Assembly: GCA_013911545.1 (NCBI GenBank)
Contig: JACETA010000018.1
Location: 1 to 13,102, forward strand
Length of the DNA: 13,102 bases
Direction of reading: 5' to 3'
Source: Chloroflexota bacterium
GTDB taxonomy: Bacteria; Chloroflexota; Dehalococcoidia; Lucifugimonadales; Lucifugimonadaceae
Positions 1 through 6,359 of the stretch are shown here, piece by piece. Numbering within the stretch: the first letter of the stretch is position 1; every line of letters starts with the position of its first letter. The notes beneath the pieces are model-generated. The model did not search any database. It saw only the letters and a program-made list of their open reading frames with translations, and had not been told where the DNA came from. Made by a program: the position numbers and the translations under genes.

Positions 1-1
1 A

Positions 2-1405
2 TCCATAAAAGACGAAATTAAAATTATTGTTGCTGAAGTTGAAGGAAATCCAATAGATAATGATTCATTTGAAAGATTGAAAAGATTTTTTGAAGAAAAT
101 AATAATATCCAATTTGTAAAACTAGTAAGAAATCCAATTTCATTACGGGAAAGAACGATTTGGTATTTAAAAAATAATTTTCTCCATAAGTCTCTTACCT
201 TCAGATTTAATGAAATGAATAATTTTATAACCCATAAAAGGTATAAAGATATAACCAAAACTAGTATAAAAAAGGAAGATACTCAATACTTGTGGAATTC
301 AGATATATGGCCTAGATATCTTGGATTTCCTTTCCCGAAATCAAAAATGTTATTTAAATTTATTTTTTCGATTTTCACATCATTTATATTTAGTAAAAAT
401 AGAATTATTGAAAATAATTTTAAAAATTTAAACCCAGATTTATTAATTCTTGGAGATATTCAAAGTCCAGTAAGTTTTAGTTATTCAAATTATGCAAAAA
501 AATATAAAGTAAAAACTGTTGGCAGTGTGAGAACATGGGACCATTTAACAAAAAATGGTCCTGTAATAAAAAATCTTGATGAATATTGGGTATGGAATCC
601 GGTAATGAGAGAAGAGTTAATAAAATTTCATAATATTAATGATAGTAAAATCTTTGAAATAGGCTCTCCTCAATTTGATTACTACCTGAACAATGAAATT
701 GATGATGAAAATTTAATTGAATATTTTAATATCAAAAAAACTAATGAAGAATTTTCAATAGATGATGAAACATCAGTTATATTTTTTGCTACAAATAGGC
801 CTCATAGAGGGATAGGGGAAGAATCTATTATTCATCATATTTGTGAAAACATTGCACTAGGCATTTACCAAGCTAAGGACATATCTCTTGTATTAAGATC
901 TCACCCCCATGACAAAACTTTTATGGAAAGGTTTAAAGAATTTAAAAAATACCCCTTTGTTAGATTATTTAATTCCTCGCAAATTAGTAATTTTGACCCA
1001 ATTGAATTTAGGGACGACATGATTAAAGTTAATTTGCTTTTAAAAAAATCAAAATTAGTTATTTGCGGGCAAAGTACATTTGCTATTGACTCAGCATGCA
1101 CAGACACTCCAATAATTAATATTTCTTTTGAAGGAGATGTAAATATAAATGAGAAATTATCAGTTAAAAATAGATACAACGTTGACCATTATCAAAAACT
1201 TATTTCATACAATGGTACTAAATTAGTTGATGATTTTGATTCTTTGGATAATTCTATTGAAGAGTACCTTATAGATCCTGCAATAGATAATGATGGCAGG
1301 AAATTGATATCAAAAAAATTTGCAGGTTTTTCTGATAAATCTTCATCAGAAAAGATAACAGAAAGAATTTTAAAAATTTTAGATGGTGGCAACGGGAGGA
1401 TTTGA
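2..1405 (+). CDS. GT-B-like glycosyltransferase for surface polysaccharide, 5' partial
   Basis: The reading frame is open from the first bases of the window with no stop before a TTG at 77, and the residues before that TTG (IKIIVAEVEG) look like a normal beta strand, so the gene starts upstream; 467 codons are visible. The protein is soluble and has two Rossmann-like halves. The first ends with LILGDIQSPVS and GSVRTWDHLTK around nt 440-560. The second has FATNRPHRG (about nt 786-811), LRSHPHD (893-913) and ICGQSTFAIDSA (about 1061-1096). This pattern is that of GT-B fold enzymes related to CDP-glycerol glycerophosphotransferases and 'surface carbohydrate biosynthesis' proteins, which add sugars or polyol phosphates to cell-surface glycans in the cytoplasm. 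Donor and acceptor cannot be read from the sequence. Its last six codons (GGNGRI) and TGA stop lie inside the antisense tRNA-Met gene. The family call is fairly firm, the exact activity unknown. Confidence 0.65.
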   Translation, partial: SIKDEIKIIVAEVEGNPIDNDSFERLKRFFEENNNIQFVKLVRNPISLRERTIWYLKNNFLHKSLTFRFNEMNNFITHKRYKDITKTSIKKEDTQYLWNSDIWPRYLGFPFPKSKMLFKFIFSIFTSFIFSKNRIIENNFKNLNPDLLILGDIQSPVSFSYSNYAKKYKVKTVGSVRTWDHLTKNGPVIKNLDEYWVWNPVMREELIKFHNINDSKIFEIGSPQFDYYLNNEIDDENLIEYFNIKKTNEEFSIDDETSVIFFATNRPHRGIGEESIIHHICENIALGIYQAKDISLVLRSHPHDKTFMERFKEFKKYPFVRLFNSSQISNFDPIEFRDDMIKVNLLLKKSKLVICGQSTFAIDSACTDTPIINISFEGDVNINEKLSVKNRYNVDHYQKLISYNGTKLVDDFDSLDNSIEEYLIDPAIDNDGRKLISKKFAGFSDKSSSEKITERILKILDGGNGRI

Positions 1406-1459
1406 ACCTCCGACCTAGGCCTTATGAAGACCCCGCTCTAACCCCTGAGCTACGTTGCC
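1384..1459 (-). tRNA. tRNA-Met(CAT), probably elongator, CCA encoded
   Basis: On the minus strand a full 76-nt cloverleaf can be drawn. The acceptor stem GGCAACG pairs with CGTTGCC, followed by discriminator A and an encoded CCA. The D arm is GCTC-AGGGGTTA-GAGC, the anticodon stem GGGTC/GGCCT holds the loop TTCATAA (anticodon CAT), the variable loop is AGGTC, and the T arm is GGAGG-TTCAAAT-CCTCC. The paired G1-C72 end and the lack of three G-C pairs next to the anticodon loop argue against initiator tRNA. The acceptor sequence resembles elongator tRNA-Met. The lysidine-modified tRNA-Ile2, which also has a CAT anticodon gene, is the main alternative. Its 3' end overlaps the end of the glycosyltransferase gene on the other strand. 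Confidence 0.93.
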
Positions 1460-1472
1460 GGCACGAGAAAAT

Positions 1473-1501
1473 AGTTTAGGTAGGTATTTAATCTAAGTCA
1501 A
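1473..1501 (-). promoter_or_regulatory. sigma-70-type promoter of the tRNA-Met gene
   Basis: Reading the minus strand, TTGACT (1501-1496) and TAAACT (1478-1473) are separated by exactly 17 bp. The first matches the -35 consensus at 5 of 6 positions and the second the -10 consensus at 4 of 6. Thirteen bases separate the -10 box from the tRNA 5' end, which leaves a leader of about six bases, typical of tRNA genes. It suggests the tRNA is transcribed independently of the moaC fusion gene 53 bp upstream. Confidence 0.5.
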
Positions 1502-1512
1502 TATTAGATCTA

Positions 1513-2388
1513 TTACTGACGAGAATAATCTCCACTAGAACCACCATATTTTTCTAGTAGCTTTATATCAGTAATGTATGCAGACTTATCAACAGCTTTG
1601 CACATATCATAAATTGTTACACATGTAATTGATACACCTGTAAAAGCTTCGATCTCGACACCGGTTTTCCATTCAGCTTTGGTTGTGCATTTAACTTCTA
1701 GCCCAGGTAATTCTTCATTGACATCAATTTCAATTTTAATTTCACTTAAAGGAATAGTGTGGCAAAGCGGAATTAGTGTTGGAGTAGATTTTACTGCTGT
1801 AATTCCAGCAGTCCTAGAAAGTGTAAAGATATCTCCTTTTTTTAATTCACCTTTTTTTATTATCTCTAATGTTTCTTTTTTCATAACTACTTTTCCTGAA
1901 ACTACAGCAACCCTAGAGCTTATCTTTTTTTCTGAGACATCTACCATCTTTATTTTTCCTTCAGAATCAAGGTGTGACAATTCTGTAGAATTATTTTTTT
2001 TTAGCTTAACTATGGCATCTACTGCTAATTTATCAGCAATATCATTATATTTGTCTCCAGAATGACCTTTAACCCATTCCCATTGAATATCTCTTCCATC
2101 TAATAATTTATCAAGAACATCCCATAGGTCATTATTTGCATTTCTTTTCCAGTTTTTAGTTACCGTATTTATGACATAGGTGCTGTCAGAATAAATTTTA
2201 ATATTATTTTTATTATTAACTTTTTCCAGGCTTTTTATAACAGCCGTAATTTCCATTCTGTTATTAGTAGTTTCTGGGTCTGAACCAAATATTTTTTCTT
2301 CTTTGCCAGAATCATAAATTATTACCGCCCCCCATCCTCCAACACCTGGATTTACTGAACATGCCCCATCCGTGTAAATATTAATCAT
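1513..2388 (-). CDS. Fused ribonuclease HI / cyclic pyranopterin monophosphate synthase (MoaC)
   Basis: One uninterrupted 291-residue frame contains two complete enzymes. Residues 1-130 are RNase HI, which cuts RNA in RNA-DNA hybrids: YTDGACSVNPG carries D7, NNRMEI carries E46, YSDSTYV carries D68, and VKGHSGDKYNDIADKLA carries H109 and D119, the full catalytic set. Residues 136-291 are MoaC, which turns 3',8-cyclo-GTP into cyclic pyranopterin monophosphate in molybdopterin synthesis: MVDVSEK, KGDIF (K184), LIPLCH (H210), KTGVEIEA and TIYDMCKA (D261, K264) are all present, ending in the family-typical SGDYS. There is no methionine between the halves that could start a separate MoaC, so this is a real fusion rather than two misread genes. 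The start overlaps the aldolase stop by 4 bp (ATGA), so the two are co-transcribed and probably translationally coupled. The partner moaA lies about 2.2 kb away in another unit. Such a pairing is not one I know as common. Confidence 0.92.
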   Translation of the reverse strand: MINIYTDGACSVNPGVGGWGAVIIYDSGKEEKIFGSDPETTNNRMEITAVIKSLEKVNNKNNIKIYSDSTYVINTVTKNWKRNANNDLWDVLDKLLDGRDIQWEWVKGHSGDKYNDIADKLAVDAIVKLKKNNSTELSHLDSEGKIKMVDVSEKKISSRVAVVSGKVVMKKETLEIIKKGELKKGDIFTLSRTAGITAVKSTPTLIPLCHTIPLSEIKIEIDVNEELPGLEVKCTTKAEWKTGVEIEAFTGVSITCVTIYDMCKAVDKSAYITDIKLLEKYGGSSGDYSRQ

Positions 2389-3305
2389 GCCGATTTATAT
2401 ATGTCCATTATTTCCCTCATTAAAGAAACTCCTTCAGAAAATGGTCTCTGAAATGAATTCCTTCCAACTATTGAACCAAACCCTCCGCCTTTTACAATTT
2501 CTCTAATTTCACTAAGAATTTCTTTTTTTTCTTTTGCTGCCCCTCCAGAAAAAATCACTATTCTTTTGCCGTTAAATGAAGATTGTATGCAATGAGAAAT
2601 TCTGTCTGAAAGATTTTCTAATTTTACATTATGTTTAGTTAAAATATTTAAAATATCTTTCTTGCTGACATGAGAGGTGGGGGGTTTAATTTTTATAATA
2701 TTTGCTCCCATTTGGGCTGCAATATGTGCGGCATAACTTACAACATCAAAAGCGGCTTCATCCTCTTTGTTTAAATTACCACCTCTAGGATAACTCCAAA
2801 CCACTACAGCAAGTCCCTTAGATTTTGCTTCAATAGTAATTTGTCGTAATTCTGAATACATTTTTGGAGATGAATTAGAACCTGGATATATTGAAAACCC
2901 AACTGCCGCACAACCTAGCCTTACTGCATCATCGACTGAGGAGGTCATTACTTGAATCGGATCTTCGCTATAAAGAGAATCAGAATTATTTAACTTAAGA
3001 ATTAAAGGAAGTTGTTTGGAATATTTTTTAGCACCATGTTCTATAAAACCAAGTGGAGCAGCATAAGCATTGCAGCCAGCTTCAATAGCAAAATTAAAAT
3101 GATAATCTGGATCAAATGCATCAGGGTTAGGAACAAATGATTTTGAAGGACCATGTTCAAAACCTTGATCAACAGGAAGTATTACTAACTTTCCTGTACC
3201 TGCAAGGTAGCCAGTGTTTAGTAGTCTTTCTATATTTTCCTTAGTGCCTTCATTTTCATGGCCATACCAAGAAATTATTTCATCTACTCTTTTTGAATTT
3301 TTCAT
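2385..3305 (-). CDS. fbaB: Class I fructose-bisphosphate aldolase (DhnA/FbaB type)
   Basis: The 306-residue protein is a TIM-barrel aldolase that interconverts fructose 1,6-bisphosphate with dihydroxyacetone phosphate and glyceraldehyde 3-phosphate through a Schiff base. It shows LPVDQGFEHGP (43-53), VVWSYPRGG (168-176), ANIIKIKPPT (201-210) with the likely Schiff-base lysine K205 (K207 is the alternative), the phosphate-binding IFSGGAAK (251-258) and SIVGRNSFQRP (278-288). Length fits the archaeal/bacterial DhnA family and there are no class II zinc ligands. A good ribosome binding site (GAGGAAG) sits nine bases before the ATG. It heads an operon with the RNase HI-MoaC fusion and is divergent from the fructose-1,6-bisphosphatase gene, so the context points to gluconeogenesis, although the enzyme is reversible. 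Confidence 0.92.
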   Translation of the reverse strand: MKNSKRVDEIISWYGHENEGTKENIERLLNTGYLAGTGKLVILPVDQGFEHGPSKSFVPNPDAFDPDYHFNFAIEAGCNAYAAPLGFIEHGAKKYSKQLPLILKLNNSDSLYSEDPIQVMTSSVDDAVRLGCAAVGFSIYPGSNSSPKMYSELRQITIEAKSKGLAVVVWSYPRGGNLNKEDEAAFDVVSYAAHIAAQMGANIIKIKPPTSHVSKKDILNILTKHNVKLENLSDRISHCIQSSFNGKRIVIFSGGAAKEKKEILSEIREIVKGGGFGSIVGRNSFQRPFSEGVSLMREIMDIYKSA

Positions 3306-3327
3306 AATTTTACTTCCTCAGGATGCA

Positions 3328-3333
3328 ATTATA
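3328..3333 (-). promoter_or_regulatory. -10 element of the aldolase promoter
   Basis: A perfect TATAAT on the minus strand (3333-3328) lies 22 bases before the aldolase ATG, which would give a leader of about 15 bases containing the GAGGAAG ribosome binding site. No convincing -35 box is found 16-18 bases upstream. The whole 78-bp divergent region 3306-3383 is very AT-rich. On the other strand, a weak TATATA at 3354-3359 could serve the bisphosphatase gene. Confidence 0.35.
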
Positions 3334-3383
3334 AGAAATTTAGTTTAATTTAATATATAGCAAAACTTGATTAAAAAAAATAA

Positions 3384-4595
3384 ATGAATCTTATTAATTA
3401 TTTAAAAAAAGAATTATCTGAAAAAAGTGAAGAAAATTTAGAATTAATTAGCTTAATTTGTTCAATTGCTGATTCAACAATAGATATTGCAAATGACACA
3501 AGAGTTACTGGCCTTAAACAAATAAGGGGTTCTGCAAATAAAATAAATGTTCAGGGCGAAGAAGTACAGTTGCTTGACCAAATAGCAAATGAAAAGCTTA
3601 TAAATTCTCTTACTAATAATAAATCTTGTGCTGGGTATGCTAGTGAAGAAATAGAAAGCCCAATTATTTTTAATACAACATCAAGATTTATGGTTGTTGC
3701 TGACCCTTTAGATGGATCATCAAATATTTCAGTCAACATGCCAATAGGGACTATTTTTGGAATAATAAGAAATACTGATTATGGGGTTTCAAGTTTTAAT
3801 AAATCTGGGCGATATTTTATAAGTGCAGGATATTCACTATATGGCCCATCTGACATTTTTTTAATATGTATAAATAACAAGGTAAGCGAATTTACATTAG
3901 ATCCTGAAAAAAATGAGTATCATTTATCAAGAGATAACATTAAAGTCCCTAAAAATGGATCTATTTACTCAGTTAACGAGGGTAACTTTGTAAGCTGGGA
4001 AGATAATATAAAGAAATGGGTTTTAAATAATAAAAATCCAACTGGATCATCTAGTAAAAAAAAGAAATTGAGATATGTTGGATCATTAGTTGCTGATGCA
4101 CACAGAACATTAATTAATGGGGGCATTTTTGCATATCCACCTGACAAAAGTAACTCAAATGGAAAATTAAGGTTAATGTATGAGGCTAATCCACTTGCAT
4201 TAATATTTACTTCAGCTGGTGGTAATGCTGTTTCAATGGACAAAGAAATCCTAGATATTGAACCAGAAAGTTTTCATCAAAGAACTCCTCTCATACTTGG
4301 ATCAAAAGAGGATATTGATGAATTTCTTAACTTTACAACCAATGGAAGGAGCTCATTCAAAGAAACTCCAGAGGTTAGCCCAATATTCAAATGGGATAAA
4401 AACAATATCAATAAACTAAGATCAAAACTCGGGCTTAATAGGTCTAAATTTGGTAAAAAAGTGGGTGTTACAAGAGGGACTGTATTAAGGTGGGAATCTG
4501 GAGAAGTTTCTCCAAACTTAAGCAATAATAAAGCGCTAGATAGTATTTATCTTTCAACAAGAAATGATTTACTATCTAATCCTTTGGACAATTAA
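3384..4595 (+). CDS. fbp: Class I fructose-1,6-bisphosphatase with C-terminal XRE-like HTH domain
   Basis: Residues 1 to about 325 form a complete class I FBPase, which removes the 1-phosphate from fructose 1,6-bisphosphate in the gluconeogenic direction. Key motifs are SEEIE (87-91, metal-binding glutamates), DPLDGSSNISVNMPIGTIFG (107-126), YSVNEGN (195-201), RYVGSLVADAHR (230-241), GKLRLMYEANP (260-270, metal ligand E267) and HQRTPLILGS (298-307). The usual protein ends about here. This one continues for some 70 residues into an XRE-type helix-turn-helix (about 338-392): INKLRSKLGLNRSKFGKKVG, then VTRGTVLRWESGEVSPN, with the typical recognition-helix pattern and the RWESGE turn. The frame is continuous across the junction. 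The ATG has no Shine-Dalgarno sequence. The gene is divergent from the aldolase and converges on moaA with a single base between the stop codons. A DNA-binding, possibly autoregulatory, role for the tail is inference. Confidence 0.92.
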   Translation: MNLINYLKKELSEKSEENLELISLICSIADSTIDIANDTRVTGLKQIRGSANKINVQGEEVQLLDQIANEKLINSLTNNKSCAGYASEEIESPIIFNTTSRFMVVADPLDGSSNISVNMPIGTIFGIIRNTDYGVSSFNKSGRYFISAGYSLYGPSDIFLICINNKVSEFTLDPEKNEYHLSRDNIKVPKNGSIYSVNEGNFVSWEDNIKKWVLNNKNPTGSSSKKKKLRYVGSLVADAHRTLINGGIFAYPPDKSNSNGKLRLMYEANPLALIFTSAGGNAVSMDKEILDIEPESFHQRTPLILGSKEDIDEFLNFTTNGRSSFKETPEVSPIFKWDKNNINKLRSKLGLNRSKFGKKVGVTRGTVLRWESGEVSPNLSNNKALDSIYLSTRNDLLSNPLDN

Positions 4596-4596
4596 T

Positions 4597-5601
4597 TTAT
4601 CCGCCAGTTTGAAACATCTCAATTTTATTTTTAATCTCTGATTTCATGTTTGACCGATCTAAAGAATACTTATCATTTCTCAATATCCATACTTTTGTAA
4701 TCTCATCAGTTATTTCTTGTTCTGTCTTCCTACCCCTTAACAAAGACTTTAAATCGATGCCATTATTTGAAAAAAGGCACGTTACTAGCTTGCCGTCAGC
4801 TGTAATTCTTGCTCTAGTACAATTATCACAAAAAGGATTAGTAATTGATGAAATAAAGCCAATTTCACCCTTTTTATCCAAGAAACTATACCTTTCTGAG
4901 GTCTCAGAAGGATAATTCTTTTCAATTGACTTAATATTATATTTTTTTGAAATAATTTCCTTAATATTCTTTGAACTGAAAACATTTTTCTTATCCCATG
5001 AGTTCAAAGTACCTACATCCATGTACTCAATAAATCTTAAAATATGATTTTTTGATCTTGAGTAATCAACAAGATCTATAATGCTACTTTCGTTAACACC
5101 TTTTTTTATAACCGAATTTATTTTTATATTTTTAAACCCAACTTTAACTGCTTCATCTATACCTTCTAAAACATTACTGACTTTGAAATTTTTTCCACTC
5201 ATTTCTTTAAATATTTTATCGTCTAAAGTATCCAGACTAACAGTAAGTCTTTTCAAGCCTGATTCGTATAATTCATGAGCAAATTTCTTTAATAAATACC
5301 CATTTGTTGTCATTGCAATATCGACATTTTTATTTATTGAATGGATAGAATTAATTAAATCTACAACATTCTTTCTTACTAAAGGCTCACCGCCTGTAAT
5401 TCTGATTTTATTAACACCTAAAGATATAAAAATTTTGGACAACCTTACAATTTCCTCAAATGAAAGTATCTTGTCTTTTTTTAGAAACTCAAAAGCCTCT
5501 CCATATAATTCTTCTGGCATACAATATCTGCACCTAAAGTTACATCTATCAGTAACTGATATCCTTAAATCTTTTAATTCTCTACCAAATTTATCGTTCA
5601 T
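4597..5601 (-). CDS. moaA: GTP 3',8-cyclase MoaA (radical SAM)
   Basis: MoaA uses two 4Fe-4S clusters and S-adenosylmethionine to convert GTP to 3',8-cyclo-GTP, the substrate of MoaC and the first step of molybdopterin synthesis. The 334-residue protein has the radical-SAM motif C20-NFR-C24-RY-C27, the SAM-binding ITGGEPL (68-74), TTNGYLL (98-104), SLDTLD (122-127), and the C-terminal GTP-cluster cysteines C258, C261 and C275 (NPFCDNC and LVTCLF). It ends in the conserved Gly-Gly tail needed for activity in this family. Length is normal. Its ATG lies inside the end of rdgB (11 bp overlap), so the two are translated from one message. It converges with the FBPase gene with one base between the stops, so no dedicated terminator fits there. 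Confidence 0.97.
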   Translation of the reverse strand: MNDKFGRELKDLRISVTDRCNFRCRYCMPEELYGEAFEFLKKDKILSFEEIVRLSKIFISLGVNKIRITGGEPLVRKNVVDLINSIHSINKNVDIAMTTNGYLLKKFAHELYESGLKRLTVSLDTLDDKIFKEMSGKNFKVSNVLEGIDEAVKVGFKNIKINSVIKKGVNESSIIDLVDYSRSKNHILRFIEYMDVGTLNSWDKKNVFSSKNIKEIISKKYNIKSIEKNYPSETSERYSFLDKKGEIGFISSITNPFCDNCTRARITADGKLVTCLFSNNGIDLKSLLRGRKTEQEITDEITKVWILRNDKYSLDRSNMKSEIKNKIEMFQTGG

Positions 5602-6235
5602 TTATAAATATCTTTTTAATCATTTTCATTGTTGCTTCAGATCTGTGACTGATATCATTTTTAATTCTATCCCCCAGCAAACTCATTGTCTTATTGTATC
5701 CTAATGGGATAAAAATTGGATCATAACCAAAACCACTATCTCCAGAGGTTTCTGTTGCTATAAAGCCTTCACAATAACCAATAAATTCATATACAGTCTC
5801 TTCATTAAGATTTAATAATTTTATACAAGAGACGTACCTAGCTTTCCTTTTTTTTTGCTTGACCCCCGACAGGCTATTTAAAATCATTTTATTTCTCTCA
5901 TATGTACTAATATCTCCTCCATAACGAGCTGACTTAATACCGGGTTTGCCACCCAAAAAATCAATTTCAATCCCAGAATCTTCAGATAAGAGGAAAATAT
6001 TTGAATTATTTGTATCTACTAAATTCCTCAACTTTGAAAAATAATAATCTAATTTTATTTGAGCATTTTCAGAAAAAGTAATGCCATTTTCAACCGGCTC
6101 ATCAATAATATTGTATTTTTTTAAATTAAATATATTTATATTTACTTTGTTCATCAAATTTTGAAATTCTTTGATTTTTCCATTGTTATGAGTAGCTAAA
6201 ATTAGCTCCTTATTTTTCATTTTTTTATTATCCAT
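5591..6235 (-). CDS. rdgB: XTP/dITP diphosphatase (RdgB/HAM1 family)
   Basis: This house-cleaning enzyme hydrolyses dITP, ITP and XTP to monophosphates and keeps deaminated purines out of nucleic acids. Recognisable features are LATHNNGKIKEF (12-23), ENGITFSENAQIK (49-61), LSEDSGIEIDFLGGKPG (83-99) with the catalytic-site D86, SARYGG (102-107), SGDSGFGYDPIF (164-175) and KNDISHRSEA (192-201), in the family order. At 214 residues it is slightly longer than E. coli RdgB. A second methionine, M6 at 6218-6220, sits nearer the usual start before the first beta strand and is an alternative start. Neither start has a clear Shine-Dalgarno sequence. The gene is first in an operon with moaA and is divergent from the cytochrome oxidase operon. 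Confidence 0.95.
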   Translation of the reverse strand: MDNKKMKNKELILATHNNGKIKEFQNLMNKVNINIFNLKKYNIIDEPVENGITFSENAQIKLDYYFSKLRNLVDTNNSNIFLLSEDSGIEIDFLGGKPGIKSARYGGDISTYERNKMILNSLSGVKQKKRKARYVSCIKLLNLNEETVYEFIGYCEGFIATETSGDSGFGYDPIFIPLGYNKTMSLLGDRIKNDISHRSEATMKMIKKIFINER

Positions 6236-6301
6236 TTAATTTAAGGCTATTTTTAATTGATTTCAGTCACCGATAATGCTATATTTTTTTTAGCTTTATT
6301 T

Positions 6302-6330
6302 TTGATTAAATTATACTAAAAAAGTATAAG
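6302..6330 (+). promoter_or_regulatory. Promoter of the cox operon with embedded palindrome
   Basis: TTGATT (6302-6307) and TATAAG (6325-6330) are 17 bp apart, a good sigma-70-like match. Transcription would start near 6337, followed by a purine-rich stretch (TAAGGAAA, 6341-6348) about 11 bases before the coxB ATG. A perfect 7-bp inverted repeat, TTATACT (6311-6317) and AGTATAA (6323-6329), fills most of the spacer and the -10 box. Confidence 0.5.
6310..6315 (-). promoter_or_regulatory. -10 element for the rdgB-moaA unit
   Basis: On the minus strand the left arm of the palindrome at 6311-6329 contains a perfect TATAAT (6315-6310), which would start transcription near 6303 and leave a leader of about 70 bases before rdgB. 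No good -35 box is visible for it. The rest of the 6236-6359 gap shows no reading frame of interest. Confidence 0.3.
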
Positions 6331-6359
6331 CTGAGAGATTTAAGGAAATTTAAAGAGAG

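Noticed and set aside
77..79. TTG as the start of the first gene
   Set aside because: The frame is open back to the window edge and the upstream residues form a plausible part of the protein; no ribosome binding site precedes the TTG.
1328..1353. Perfect 9-bp inverted repeat (TTTTCTGAT / ATCAGAAAA, 8-nt loop) downstream of the tRNA on the minus strand
   Set aside because: It lies inside the glycosyltransferase coding region, has only three G-C pairs, and is not followed by a run of T on either strand, so it is not a convincing terminator.
1384..1459. Initiator tRNA-fMet
   Set aside because: The first acceptor pair is G-C, not the mismatch typical of bacterial initiators, and the three G-C pairs flanking the anticodon loop are absent.
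1679..2065. Long open frames opposite known genes, such as this one antisense to the RNase HI-MoaC gene
   Set aside because: They mirror the codon pattern of well-supported genes, show no family motifs and lack ribosome binding sites; they are shadows.
1513..2388. Two separate genes, rnhA and moaC, joined by sequencing error
   Set aside because: The frame is continuous, both halves are intact, and no start codon of the usual kind is present at the MoaC side; an assembly check would still be worthwhile.
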